Virus record (IMG/VR): IMGVR_UViG_3300032087_003094
Location: 1 to 64,000 of that record
Length of the DNA stretch: 64,000 nucleotides
Strand: one strand, 5' to 3'
Origin: a virus
In this document: piece by piece, positions 14,277-23,246 of the stretch
Layout of the letters: every line of letters begins with the position of its first letter
How positions within the stretch are numbered: position 1 is the first letter of the stretch
Made by a program: the position numbers and the translations under genes
Notes under the pieces: generated by a model
The model's input: only the letters and a program-made list of their open reading frames with translations
Told to the model about the DNA's origin: nothing
Databases searched by the model: none

Positions 14277-14572
14277 TGACAGGGGTGACATTTGACAGAG
14301 GCCTTTTAATATGGGTTGTTGGCGAGAGGCAGCATTATGTTAAAGGCATGATGAGAGCCATCGATAAAGCTAGGAATCCAAGTTTAATTTATGATAAACG
14401 CTTCTCTAAAACCGACGGGCTTCGAGTTATACGATCATTCGAGAGAGTTAACGAAATACCATTTGACCCCTACAACAAAACGCACCTTCTTTACATCTCA
14501 AGGATGGCTGGGCACGAACACTTTTTCAGAAGGTTTAAAAAAGTTATGCAGGAAGCTGGATTGAGGGGGTAA
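14276..14572 (+). CDS. Hypothetical basic protein
   Basis: 98 residues from ATG 14276; an in-frame GTG at 14210 lies inside the membrane-peptide gene and is rejected. Basic, alpha/beta (GVTFDRGLLIWVVGERQHYV, HFFRRFKKVMQEAGL). No family recognised. Confidence 0.55.
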   Translation: MTGVTFDRGLLIWVVGERQHYVKGMMRAIDKARNPSLIYDKRFSKTDGLRVIRSFERVNEIPFDPYNKTHLLYISRMAGHEHFFRRFKKVMQEAGLRG

Positions 14573-14575
14573 GCA

Positions 14576-14740
14576 ATGAGCGCATCACAAACAGCCAGAC
14601 TTATGGGAGCATCATCTATCAAAGATATAGCCTCATACTATGGTAAACACCCAGATACGATTCAAAACTATTACAAGAATAACCGTGAGCTATTTAATGC
14701 CATGGTTAAATACTATGTTGAGAATAAGGAGGTGGAATGA
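14576..14740 (+). CDS. Small HTH-like DNA-binding protein
   Basis: 54 residues. ASSIKDIASYYGKHPDTIQNYYKNNRELFNAM has helix-turn-helix character, similar to small phage transcriptional regulators. Sits in the inter-terminase operon; overlaps the next gene by 4 bp (ATGA). Confidence 0.6.
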   Translation: MSASQTARLMGASSIKDIASYYGKHPDTIQNYYKNNRELFNAMVKYYVENKEVE

Positions 14741-15093
14741 TGCCATACTCTGCGTTGATTTACGCTGCCGCTGAGGCGGAGCGATCTTACTGGTCAAAGC
14801 AAGTGCCTATAGATTATGATCGATACAAGGACGACTGTATTCTAACTGGCTCCCATGTGCCAACTTACACCCAGTACGTGCTAGGCTGCAAAATGGATAG
14901 AGATATAAGGATGGCCAAAGCTAGAGAGGAGAAGGCTAAGGATGAGGCTGTAGATTGGGAGGTGTTTTGCAATAGATTTTACCGAGAAGAGGTAGAGCTG
15001 AGATCAAAAAGGTCGAAGTTTAATCTTGTAGCAAGCTATATATTGCTAGGTATTATCAAGACTGTTGAATTTATAAGGGAAAAGAGGCAATGA
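14737..15093 (+). CDS. Hypothetical protein with C-terminal hydrophobic helix
   Basis: 118 residues. A charged helical body is followed by a short hydrophobic run (LVASYILLGIIKTVEF) near the end. In the overlapping small-gene chain. Function unknown. Confidence 0.5.
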   Translation: MMPYSALIYAAAEAERSYWSKQVPIDYDRYKDDCILTGSHVPTYTQYVLGCKMDRDIRMAKAREEKAKDEAVDWEVFCNRFYREEVELRSKRSKFNLVASYILLGIIKTVEFIREKRQ

Positions 15094-15284
15094 ACAATAA
15101 AGATATAAAAACATTAGAAATAAGGGTTAGAAATTTAGAACGTATGGTTTATTGCATGACTGGGCTAATACTTCGTCGCGCAGATAAGGATGACTTTCTT
15201 GAGTCTTTGAATAGTTTTAATATATCCCTAGACCGCCTTGGTGTTGACAAGTCTGCTACGGATTTTATAAAGGAGGTCGAATGA
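15090..15284 (+). CDS. Small coiled-coil protein
   Basis: 64 residues with a heptad-like N-terminal helix (IKTLEIRVRNLERMVYCMTGLI). Overlaps its neighbours by 4 bp on each side, indicating translational coupling. Confidence 0.5.
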   Translation: MNNKDIKTLEIRVRNLERMVYCMTGLILRRADKDDFLESLNSFNISLDRLGVDKSATDFIKEVE

Positions 15285-15625
15285 TTTTTTGGAGTGAAGA
15301 TGAATATAACAGGCTGGATGAGGCCAAAAGTAGGAATGATGCGCTGTTTTTAAATAGTCTTATATGTCCACAGGCTCACCGATCTCTATTCACCACTTCA
15401 GCCACGCAGCGCTTGAGCGGTTTACAGCAGAACAGCAACCAAGCAGAGATAGATAGGTTCTTTAAATTGCGAGAAAAATCAGCCAGCAAGTCGTTTGAAG
15501 TAGAGATTAAGGTGGCGCTTGACGATCTTCATGATAGCGTTTTCAGCGTCATTGAAGAATCCATTTGCGAGCTTAAAATTTCAGATAAAACAATAATGCC
15601 TTTAAGGGGTGAGGGAAATCAATGA
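15281..15625 (+). CDS. Hypothetical protein
   Basis: 114 residues, mixed charged, no recognisable motif. Member of the coupled small-gene chain between terS and terL; 4-bp overlaps on each side. Confidence 0.5.
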   Translation: MIFWSEDEYNRLDEAKSRNDALFLNSLICPQAHRSLFTTSATQRLSGLQQNSNQAEIDRFFKLREKSASKSFEVEIKVALDDLHDSVFSVIEESICELKISDKTIMPLRGEGNQ

Positions 15626-15834
15626 CTAAAAAAATTAACTGGAAATCAAGAGCGGCTGAAATATACCACATATCACTAGCTGAAGCTGAAGAGCTAAAGG
15701 AGTCTGGAAATACCAAAGACGCGCCACTAGCATTCATGAAGATAGGTGCAGCTATGGCACTACAAGACTTGTTGCTCGAGTATGGTGTAGATGTCGAGCA
15801 AGAAAAGAAATCTAAGATAGTGCTGCTGTCATGA
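15622..15834 (+). CDS. Small helical protein
   Basis: 70 residues, predicted helical (WKSRAAEIYHISLAEAEELK, FMKIGAAMALQDLLLEYG). 4-bp overlaps on both sides. Function unknown. Confidence 0.5.
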   Translation: MTKKINWKSRAAEIYHISLAEAEELKESGNTKDAPLAFMKIGAAMALQDLLLEYGVDVEQEKKSKIVLLS

Positions 15835-16070
15835 GTGAGTTCAAGTTAAATGATAAGGTTTGGGTTATTCGAAACAATGAAGTGTCGGAGGTTGTTGTTT
15901 GCGGAGTTACTGATGAGCTAGTTGCTAAAGGTGGGATGGTTAGGGAATGCTCTTATTACTTTGTAGCAGATTCTGACCTTTTTGTAGATATTCAAGGGCG
16001 CATGAAGCTAGAGCAGCATTTAGTTTTTAGAACTAAAGAGGCTTTAATAAAAAGCTTGTTAGATGAATAA
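15831..16070 (+). CDS. Small beta-rich protein
   Basis: 79 residues. FKLNDKVWVIRNNEVSEVVV and SYYFVADSDLFVDIQG suggest a small SH3-like beta barrel. It overlaps terL by 8 bp, so its translation is probably linked to terminase. Confidence 0.5.
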   Translation: MSEFKLNDKVWVIRNNEVSEVVVCGVTDELVAKGGMVRECSYYFVADSDLFVDIQGRMKLEQHLVFRTKEALIKSLLDE

Positions 16071-17556
16071 AAAAAATCCAGCTAAGAAAAAAAGGGCTGA
16101 GCTAGAAAGAAAAGTCCTAATCAAAAGAGAGTTAGAGAGGCGTAAGAAAGCTAATCTAGCTTTTGATCAATACAATCAGTTTTACGACTGGCAAAAAGAC
16201 TTCTGCGCAGCCACCGCTGATTACTTCGAGTCGTGTCTATGTGCAGCAAATCAAATCGGTAAGACGTTCACCGGTACAACTATTGACTCGTTCCATCTCA
16301 CCGGCGACTATCCAGAAGGCTACCAAGGGCATAAGTTTGACTTCGCTCCTTTGTGCTGGGGTCTTGGTTATTCTATGGAAAAGTGTCGAGACCTACTACA
16401 AAAAGCTTTGTTCGGTGATTATGTTGGTAAAGAGTTTACTGGCGGTCTAGTCCCTAAAGATAAGATAGTAAGCTGGGAGTCTGCCACTGGGACGCCTAAT
16501 GCAATGAGAACAGTTAGAGTTAGGCATAAAACTGGCGGCACATCAGTTATTCAATTCTGGTCATATACTCAAGGCCAGCATGCCATTATGGGAGATGTTG
16601 TTGACTGGTTCCATGTGGATGAAGAGCCGAGAGACCAAACAATCAGACCTCAAGTTCTAACCAGGACTATTAATGGTGACAAAGGCAAAGGTGGTAGAGG
16701 GATATATACCTTTACTCCTGAGAATGGTCGAACAGAGCTAGTCATTAAGTTTATGGACGACCCAAGCAAAGACCAGTTCTTTATGCAGAAAGGCTGGATT
16801 GATGCGCCTCATATCACAGAAGAGAAACGGGAAAGGATGCTCGAACAGTATCCGGCTCATCAGAGAGATATGAGAACCAAAGGTATTCCAATGCTAGGTC
16901 ATGGTCGAATCTATGACTTGTCCGAAGAGTTTATTAAGTGTGACCCATTTGAAATCCCAAGTCACTGGTTTGTTATTGGGGGAATGGACTTTGGTTGGGA
17001 CCATCCTCAATCTCAAGTTAAACTGGTTGAAGATAGGGATACTGGCACGTTTTACTTAACTCACTGCTGGAAAGCCTCTAAAGTTTCTGCCAATGACGCT
17101 TGGGGCGCCGTTAAATCATGGCAATCTAATATTCCTGTAGCTTGGCCTCATGACGGACTGCAAAACGAGAAGGGTCGAGATGATGCCGTACAACAGAAGG
17201 TTCATTATCAAAATGCTGGATTTAGAATGACCTCGGAACATGCTACTCACCCCCCAATCAACAAAGCCGGAAAGATCCACGCGGGAGGAAATAGTGTCGA
17301 GCATGGGCTTTACGAAATAAGAGATTTAATGTGCAAAGGCAAGTTTAAAGTGTTTAGTGGATGCCTAGAGTTTTTTAACGAGTTCAATCAATACCATAGA
17401 GATGACAAAGGTAAAATTGTAAAAGTAATGGATGACATCTTGGACGGAGTGCGCTACGCCTATATGATGCGTCGATATTCTGTTAGAATTGGTGATATAA
17501 TGGCACCAATCAAGAAAGTTTACATACCCCAGCCTTTAAAAACTATGGGAAGATAG
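16063..17556 (+). CDS. terL: Terminase large subunit
   Basis: 497 residues. After a very basic N-terminus, the Walker A-like AANQIGKT (61-68) and Walker B VVDWFHVDEEP (about 185-195) mark the packaging ATPase. GGMDFGWDHP and the late DDILDGVRYAYM carry the nuclease-domain acidic residues. The family resembles P22-type large terminases, consistent with headful packaging. It is clearly different from the unit B terminase (53526). Confidence 0.93.
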   Translation: MNKKNPAKKKRAELERKVLIKRELERRKKANLAFDQYNQFYDWQKDFCAATADYFESCLCAANQIGKTFTGTTIDSFHLTGDYPEGYQGHKFDFAPLCWGLGYSMEKCRDLLQKALFGDYVGKEFTGGLVPKDKIVSWESATGTPNAMRTVRVRHKTGGTSVIQFWSYTQGQHAIMGDVVDWFHVDEEPRDQTIRPQVLTRTINGDKGKGGRGIYTFTPENGRTELVIKFMDDPSKDQFFMQKGWIDAPHITEEKRERMLEQYPAHQRDMRTKGIPMLGHGRIYDLSEEFIKCDPFEIPSHWFVIGGMDFGWDHPQSQVKLVEDRDTGTFYLTHCWKASKVSANDAWGAVKSWQSNIPVAWPHDGLQNEKGRDDAVQQKVHYQNAGFRMTSEHATHPPINKAGKIHAGGNSVEHGLYEIRDLMCKGKFKVFSGCLEFFNEFNQYHRDDKGKIVKVMDDILDGVRYAYMMRRYSVRIGDIMAPIKKVYIPQPLKTMGR

Positions 17557-17557
17557 A

Positions 17558-19618
17558 ATGCTAACAGCTACAGACGTAAGAGACCTCCACGACAAAGCTT
17601 ATACCCACGGACAAACAACAAGAGAAAAAGCGGCAGACGATTTACTGTTTTTTTGGTTAAGCCAGTGGGATGACACACAGCTAGGAGGCTCATCGCTTCA
17701 GTATCGTGGCCAATTCGATATGCTTCGAAAGGCTGCTCGTCAAATTATATCAGACATTAAAGCAAACCCAGTGCAGGTTGACTTCGAGCCAATTGAAGAC
17801 ACTGACGAGTCAGGCGCAGACATTATTGACGGCATGTATCGTTCAGATATGCGTAACAATTCAGCATTAGAGGCAAGAGAAAACGCTATCACGGAATCAA
17901 TTGTTTGCGGCGTTGGCGCATGGGAGCTCTACACTACCTATAAAACTAGACGAAACGGCGACAATCGACAGATAATCAACCGCAGGCCGCTATTTGAAGC
18001 CAACAATCAAGTATTCTGGGATCCTAACGCAAAGCTTAATGACAAATCGGACGCTAATTACGTGTCGTGCTTGGTTGGGTATTCAGAAGATGGATATAAG
18101 CAGCTTGTTAAAGAGTTAGGTGGCGATGAGGTAGATGATGTTCCTAAGTCGTTCGCATTTCCTGAGCACTCCTACGTTTTCCCATGGCTTACTGGAAACA
18201 CCGATTATTACGTCACTCGATTCTATCATCGAACCAAGAAGAAAGTTAAGATATTCCTATTTGCTGATGCGATTGGTAGCGAGCAAGAGGTTAGAGAAGA
18301 TGATCTCGACGATAAAGAAGACGAATTGATTGATAATGACTTTCAGTTAATCGACGAAATCGAAAAGGAAGTCTACGAGGTTAAGCTTTACATCGTGGGC
18401 GGCGGTGATGAGGTATTAGATTGCTCAGTTATACCTGGTGAGCATATACCAGTCATCCCCAATTACGGAGAAAGGGCTTTTGTTGAAGGTGAGGAGCATT
18501 ACGAAGGTATAGTCAGGCTAGCAAAAGACCCTCAAAGGCTGAGAAACTTCCAGCTGTCCTATCTTGCAGATATTGTATCTAAGAGCCCGAGACAGAAACC
18601 TATATTCTTTCCTGAGCAGATACAAGGTTTCGAGTATATGTATGAAGAAGCTGGGGCTGATAACAACTTCCCTTACCAACTTCAAAACATGAAGGACGCT
18701 AACGGAGACCCGTTACCAATTGGCGCTCAAAGTGTTATGCCTGAACAGCCAATGCCTCAAGCTCTTATCGCAAGTATACAAGCGTCAAGAGAAGCTATTA
18801 ATGATGTAGCCAGTGAAGGTCTACCCCAAAATATTACTGATATGGATTTAAGTGGTGAGGCTTTAGTCCAAATAGAAAAATTATTTGATAAGCAATCTTT
18901 TATTTATCAACACAACCTTAAAGCAGCTCTTAGGCGCGATGGTGAGGTTTATGCCTCAATGGCTTCTGTTGTATATGATACAGAGCAAGAAGTCTCACTA
19001 GTTAAGCCTGACGGTGTAGCATCTAAAGAAGTTATCAATCAGCAGGAGATAGATCCAGAAACGCTACAACTTGTAGTCAAAAATGACGTCAAAAGTTACA
19101 TATTTGACGTCTATGCCGACATTGGACCAAGCTTTCAATCCGTTAAAGAGCAGAGCCGCAAAGAGTTAAAGGAGATGATTAACAGTGAAGCCCCTGACAG
19201 TCCTATGCGTCAAATGATGCTGCTTGAATATATGACTATGATTGATGGTGTAGCGTTTAAATCAATGAGAGAGTACGCGAGGAATCAATTGGTGCTACAG
19301 GGTTATGCTGAACCTGAAACTGATGAAGAGAAGCAGATGCTTGCTCAACAGCAGCAATCACAACAAGAACAACCAGATCCAGCTCTATTGATAGCTCAAG
19401 CTGAAATGGGTAAGGCTCAGGCTGAGCAAATGAATGCTCAATCCAATATGATGGATACTCAAATAGATCAATATAATGCAGAAACTAGCAGGGCTAAAGT
19501 TATGGTTGATGCTAAAAAAGCGGATGCCGAGATAAACTTCAAGAACATCCAATCACAAGGCGCTCGAATAGACAACGTAAGAAAAGTCACCGGCGCAGAC
19601 CTAAGGCAGAGAGCATAG
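17558..19618 (+). CDS. P22-like portal protein
   Basis: 686 residues, near P22 gp1 length (725). Recognisable P22-portal-type blocks are DDLLFFWLSQWDD..GGSSLQYRGQFDMLRKA, IPVIPNYGERAFVEGEEHYEG and LRNFQLSYLADIVSKSPRQK. The Gln-rich helical C-terminus (about 600-670) would form the barrel. Forms the dodecameric DNA channel. It starts 1 nt after terL. Confidence 0.9.
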   Translation: MLTATDVRDLHDKAYTHGQTTREKAADDLLFFWLSQWDDTQLGGSSLQYRGQFDMLRKAARQIISDIKANPVQVDFEPIEDTDESGADIIDGMYRSDMRNNSALEARENAITESIVCGVGAWELYTTYKTRRNGDNRQIINRRPLFEANNQVFWDPNAKLNDKSDANYVSCLVGYSEDGYKQLVKELGGDEVDDVPKSFAFPEHSYVFPWLTGNTDYYVTRFYHRTKKKVKIFLFADAIGSEQEVREDDLDDKEDELIDNDFQLIDEIEKEVYEVKLYIVGGGDEVLDCSVIPGEHIPVIPNYGERAFVEGEEHYEGIVRLAKDPQRLRNFQLSYLADIVSKSPRQKPIFFPEQIQGFEYMYEEAGADNNFPYQLQNMKDANGDPLPIGAQSVMPEQPMPQALIASIQASREAINDVASEGLPQNITDMDLSGEALVQIEKLFDKQSFIYQHNLKAALRRDGEVYASMASVVYDTEQEVSLVKPDGVASKEVINQQEIDPETLQLVVKNDVKSYIFDVYADIGPSFQSVKEQSRKELKEMINSEAPDSPMRQMMLLEYMTMIDGVAFKSMREYARNQLVLQGYAEPETDEEKQMLAQQQQSQQEQPDPALLIAQAEMGKAQAEQMNAQSNMMDTQIDQYNAETSRAKVMVDAKKADAEINFKNIQSQGARIDNVRKVTGADLRQRA

Positions 19619-19655
19619 TTTCAATAAATTTGCAGCTGGTACTTAATAGTTTTAT

Positions 19656-19713
19656 ACTATAGGTACTGGCGAGTGAGTACGCAAACCCGAATATAGGCGG
19701 TCTTACCTATAGT
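19656..19713 (+). promoter_or_regulatory. Structured leader between portal and scaffold genes
   Basis: ACTATAGGTA (19656-19665) pairs perfectly with TACCTATAGT (19704-19713) around a 38-nt loop in the 120-bp gap before the scaffold GTG. No T run follows. P22 scaffold synthesis is autoregulated post-transcriptionally, so a translational control site is plausible but unproven. Confidence 0.5.
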
Positions 19714-19738
19714 TATCGTTCACTACGAGGATAATCAA

Positions 19739-20788
19739 GTGGAAACATTATCGTTAAGCGAGCTTAAAGCTCAAAACGAGGCTGCTGAACAGCCTAAAGA
19801 TACACCGGAAGATGAGTATGTTGAGGTGGATAACGAAACTTTAGAGCCGATTGAGGTTGAGGAACCCGAAGAGCTAGAAGTTGAAGAAGAAGCTGAGACT
19901 GATGACGAAAAGTCAGAACCAGAAGGTGAATTGGAAGACTGGCAGAAGACCGAAGACGATAATAAAAGCGGTTTCATTCCAAGCGCTGAAGCTAAACATC
20001 TACGTCTAAAAAACAAAGATTTAAAGGCTCAGAAAGAGGAAAGAGACGCCGAGCTAGAAGAGCTTAGACAGAAAGTTGAAGCCTTATCTAATCAACCCAA
20101 GAAAGCTGAGGATGTTTTACCTCCAAGGCCGGTATTAGAGGATTATGATTATGATGAGAAGCTTCATGGTGATGCGCTTGAGGCGTGGTTTGATAAAAAG
20201 ATCGAGTTAAAACTTAACAAAGGTCTCGAGTCAACCCAGCAAGATAGGGCTAAACAGCTTGAAATTGAAGCGGCAAACAAAGCTCGGGAAAATGCAGTTC
20301 ATGAGCATTTAAACAAAGCAAGCAAATTAATTGCTGAGAAGAAGATAACCCAAGACGCTTGGCTAGCTGGAGATTTATTAATCCGGCAGACTTTGGATCA
20401 AGTGTTTCCAGGTTCAGGCAATGAAGTTGCAGATCAATTTGTCTCACTCATGGAAAGCAATGGCGAAGGTAGCGAGAAAGCTTGGTTTTACTTAGGCAGA
20501 AATCCTAAAGCCCTTAATGAGTTCAAAGACAAACTAATGAACGACAAGACAGGCGCTAGCGGAGTTATGTATTTAGCTAAGATTCAAGAGAAAGCCTCAA
20601 AACCTCCACGTAAAAAACGTAGTGACGCACCAAAACCAGCAGCGGAACTCAAGGGTGACGCAGCAACCGGAACAGCCAAGTCATTAAAGAAGCAATATGA
20701 CAAAGCGGTAAAGGATGGCGACACTCAAGGCAGAATTGACGCCAAGAGAGCAGCCAAAAAAGCTGGTGCAGATGTGTCCAAATGGTAA
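19739..20788 (+). CDS. Scaffolding protein
   Basis: 349 residues from GTG (TACGAGGAT upstream). Extremely Glu/Asp-rich N-terminus (1-70), helical middle, and Lys/Arg-rich C-terminus (PPRKKRSD...KRAAKKAGADVSKW), the P22 scaffold layout in which the basic tail binds coat. It lies between portal and coat, as in P22. Confidence 0.85.
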   Translation: METLSLSELKAQNEAAEQPKDTPEDEYVEVDNETLEPIEVEEPEELEVEEEAETDDEKSEPEGELEDWQKTEDDNKSGFIPSAEAKHLRLKNKDLKAQKEERDAELEELRQKVEALSNQPKKAEDVLPPRPVLEDYDYDEKLHGDALEAWFDKKIELKLNKGLESTQQDRAKQLEIEAANKARENAVHEHLNKASKLIAEKKITQDAWLAGDLLIRQTLDQVFPGSGNEVADQFVSLMESNGEGSEKAWFYLGRNPKALNEFKDKLMNDKTGASGVMYLAKIQEKASKPPRKKRSDAPKPAAELKGDAATGTAKSLKKQYDKAVKDGDTQGRIDAKRAAKKAGADVSKW

Positions 20789-20801
20789 AAGGTAACTAAA
20801 A

Positions 20802-22067
20802 ATGTCTAGTACAGGTAAGATTGTAGAAGTAATGTTTGAGTCCGCGTTAGAGACTTACGAAACCCAAGACATGATGCTCCCCTTAACGAATTTCTTTGAG
20901 CCGGAAGCGGGCGACATGCAGAACTCGGGCAACTTTATTTGGCGCCCAGTCCAGCAACATGCACCAATTATCGACGGCTGGGATTTAACAGGGTTAGAAA
21001 CTGATATTATCGAGGAGACCTATCCTGCGATTCTAGGAAGCCCTAAAAATGATTTTGTAGAGCAGCGTGCTGATGATTTGCGTGATATGACGTTCTGGAA
21101 GCGCAGAGGCGAGCAGTCTGGTAGGCGTCAAGCGTCTAACCTTAATCAAACTATCGCGACAGCAGTGGCCACACAAGGCTCCTTATTCTATCGTGATGTA
21201 GCATCGACCAGTGGTTATGATTTCATTGCTCAAGGTCAAGCTATCATGAATGAGAGGCAAGGCGCTCAAAGTGAAAGATGTTACGTTCTTAATGATCGCT
21301 CAACACTTCGTTTTGGTCAGGATTTAGCAGCCAGACAAACTCTTCAGGGTCGCCCTGCGGAAACTTGGAACACTGGTCAAATCGGCCAAAATGTAGCCGA
21401 GTTTGATGTCTACACTGGCTCATATTTGCCAAACCTAGTAGGCGGTGCAAATCCAGCAACTACCGTAACAGGAGCACAATCATTCGCTCCAGAAGGTGGA
21501 ACGGTTGACGCAGCTACCGGCGTTTGTACTAATGTTGACTATCGTTCAGCAGAGATTCCGGTCGCAGATTCAAGCGGTTACAATATTGGAGACAAGGTTA
21601 CTATTGGCTCTCTTAATGCTGTTGGTCTTGATGACAAAACCGACACTGGTGAGTTGATGACATTCACTATTGTGGCAAAACCTTCAGGAACCAGTATCAC
21701 TGTATATCCTAAACCCATTGCGGCTGATGATGCGGCATTATCAACTTTAGAAAAGGCTTATGCTAATGTTAATACAACAATTGCAAACCTTGATACAGTA
21801 GATCGTTTAAATACAGACGCTTCAGCAAAAACCAATTTATTTTGGGATAAAGACGCTGTTGAGGTTCTTGGTGGCAGCATTCCAGCCAACTTGTTTAAAG
21901 AGTTTGACGGCATGAAGGTTGTTTCTAGCACTATGAGCAACGGTCAGACTATGTACATGGTCTACGATGGCGACATTGCTAAAATGACATTCAGATACCG
22001 CTTATTCACTTGGTTTGGCGTGACAATTGCCAACCCTAGCCAGTGTGGTGTTTCAGTATCAGGCTAA
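20802..22067 (+). CDS. P22-like major capsid (coat) protein
   Basis: 421 residues (P22 gp5 is 430). Family blocks are ESALETYETQDMMLPLTNFFEP, NSGNFIWRPVQQHAPIIDGWDLTG, FVEQRADDLRDMTFWKRRGEQSGRRQASNLN and the C-terminal YRLFTWFGVTIANPSQCGV. The mid region (about 225-330) is the insertion-domain part. HK97 fold expected. Followed by a strong terminator. Confidence 0.92.
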   Translation: MSSTGKIVEVMFESALETYETQDMMLPLTNFFEPEAGDMQNSGNFIWRPVQQHAPIIDGWDLTGLETDIIEETYPAILGSPKNDFVEQRADDLRDMTFWKRRGEQSGRRQASNLNQTIATAVATQGSLFYRDVASTSGYDFIAQGQAIMNERQGAQSERCYVLNDRSTLRFGQDLAARQTLQGRPAETWNTGQIGQNVAEFDVYTGSYLPNLVGGANPATTVTGAQSFAPEGGTVDAATGVCTNVDYRSAEIPVADSSGYNIGDKVTIGSLNAVGLDDKTDTGELMTFTIVAKPSGTSITVYPKPIAADDAALSTLEKAYANVNTTIANLDTVDRLNTDASAKTNLFWDKDAVEVLGGSIPANLFKEFDGMKVVSSTMSNGQTMYMVYDGDIAKMTFRYRLFTWFGVTIANPSQCGVSVSG

Positions 22068-22087
22068 CTTAAGCTTTAGTGTTGTAT

Positions 22088-22116
22088 GGGGTGGCTTTTG
22101 GCTGCCCCTTTTTTTT
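22088..22116 (+). terminator. Intrinsic terminator after coat gene
   Basis: GGGGTGGC and GCTGCCCC pair (two G-U) around TTTTG, followed by T8. Overlaps the next extended -10 by 1 base. Confidence 0.85.
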
Positions 22117-22124
22117 GCTATAAT
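22116..22124 (+). promoter_or_regulatory. Extended -10 promoter
   Basis: TGC-TATAAT directly after the terminator and 23 bp before the next ATG. It re-initiates transcription for connector and tail genes and has the same form as the one at 13546. Confidence 0.55.
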
Positions 22125-22147
22125 GAAAGAAAACCGGAGATTAATAT

Positions 22148-22387
22148 ATGTCAGTTGTTATTTGGAAAGATGGTGTTAGTTCTTTATGCGAACCTAAATA
22201 CCTAGCTAATGAGCTAGCCGCTGGTTACACGTTGGAAAATATCAAAAAGGAAGTTAAGAAAGAAGAAAGTGATGAGGATAAAGATATTAGACTACAAGCA
22301 AAAGAGCTAGGCATTAAAAGCCCTCACAACAAAAAAATACCAACGTTGATAAAAGAAATCGAGGCCAAGTTAAATGATAGCGACTAA
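22148..22387 (+). CDS. Small virion-assembly protein with HeH/LEM-like C-terminus
   Basis: 79 residues. The C-terminal IRLQAKELGIKSPHNKKIPTLIKEIEAKL looks like a HeH/LEM helix-extended-loop-helix. The N-terminus WKDGVSSLCEPKYLANELAAGY is found in small genes just after capsid genes. A different small basic protein (59342) takes this position in unit B. Confidence 0.6.
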   Translation: MSVVIWKDGVSSLCEPKYLANELAAGYTLENIKKEVKKEESDEDKDIRLQAKELGIKSPHNKKIPTLIKEIEAKLNDSD

Positions 22388-23123
22388 AGATGATCTCCTT
22401 ATTGGGGCCTTTGATGAATTGAGGATTAGCGGCTTAACTGTTGACCCCACCCCAAAAGAAAAGCAACAGGCGCTAATCAAGATGGAGGAAATAGCGGCCG
22501 AATATGAAAGCCGCAACATCTGCATCAACTATCTTTTTGAGGATGAGCCAGACCCGAGCACCACCAGCGGGATACCACCTCAATTCAATCAAATGATGAA
22601 AACTAATGTTGCAGTGAGATTGATACCAATGTTTGGTAAAAACTCTCAAGCGTCCCCAGCATTAATGGATTTAAAAAAACAAGCTTCAGGCGCCCTATCC
22701 AACGCTAGCGCTAGGACTGCAGTCGTTAATGAAACGAACTACCCAGACAGGCAGCCAGTAGGCTCTGGGAATAACTTTAGATGGGGTCAGAAATGGCGTA
22801 GATTCTACAAAGAATCTCCTAATGCACCTATATCTTGCTCAACAGAAAAAATGCAACTAAATACGATAGATAGCTTTATTGCATCGTGGGCTAATTTCCT
22901 TGGTGAAGGTGAAACAATATCCAGTTATGAGATAAAATCTAGTAATGGTCTAACTATTTCTGGCGATCAAATACAAAACGACAGCACCGAGGTTTTTTAT
23001 AGGGCGCTTGCTACTTTATGCGGTTACCAAACCGTGACCATATCTATTGTAACAACATCTAGCACCCCTGAATTTGCTGACGTCAGAACAATTAACTTTA
23101 ATGTTATTGATAATTTAAGCTGA
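22374..23123 (+). CDS. P22 gp4-like tail accessory / head completion protein
   Basis: 249 residues; the first 160 match the P22 tail accessory factor gp4 plan (KDDLLIGAFDELRISG, EYESRNICINYLF, IPPQFNQMMKTNVAVRLIPMFG). gp4 is 166 residues, so the extra 85 (SFIASWANFLGEGETISSYEI...) form an added beta domain. Expected to bind beneath the portal and extend the neck. Confidence 0.82.
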   Translation: MIATKDDLLIGAFDELRISGLTVDPTPKEKQQALIKMEEIAAEYESRNICINYLFEDEPDPSTTSGIPPQFNQMMKTNVAVRLIPMFGKNSQASPALMDLKKQASGALSNASARTAVVNETNYPDRQPVGSGNNFRWGQKWRRFYKESPNAPISCSTEKMQLNTIDSFIASWANFLGEGETISSYEIKSSNGLTISGDQIQNDSTEVFYRALATLCGYQTVTISIVTTSSTPEFADVRTINFNVIDNLS

Positions 23124-23183
23124 TATAATAGCGCTAGGCCGTGTCGGGCGGCCTAGGTAGCGCTACCGTCCACCATCCCGACA
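23121..23183 (+). promoter_or_regulatory. Pseudoknotted hairpin leader with extended -10
   Basis: TGA-TATAAT (23121-23129) overlaps the preceding stop. TAGCGC+TAGGCC (23129-23140) pairs with GGCCTA (23150-23155) and GCGCTA (23160-23165) with a 4-nt bulge. Loop TGTCGGG (23142-23148) is perfectly complementary to CCCGACA (23177-23183), giving an H-type pseudoknot. It lies 63 nt before the next start codon. Confidence 0.6.
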
Positions 23184-23246
23184 ACCCGATAAGCTTTGTC
23201 CTCCCGACCTTGGACATGGAAGTTCAATTTTTTAATGAGGCTTATC

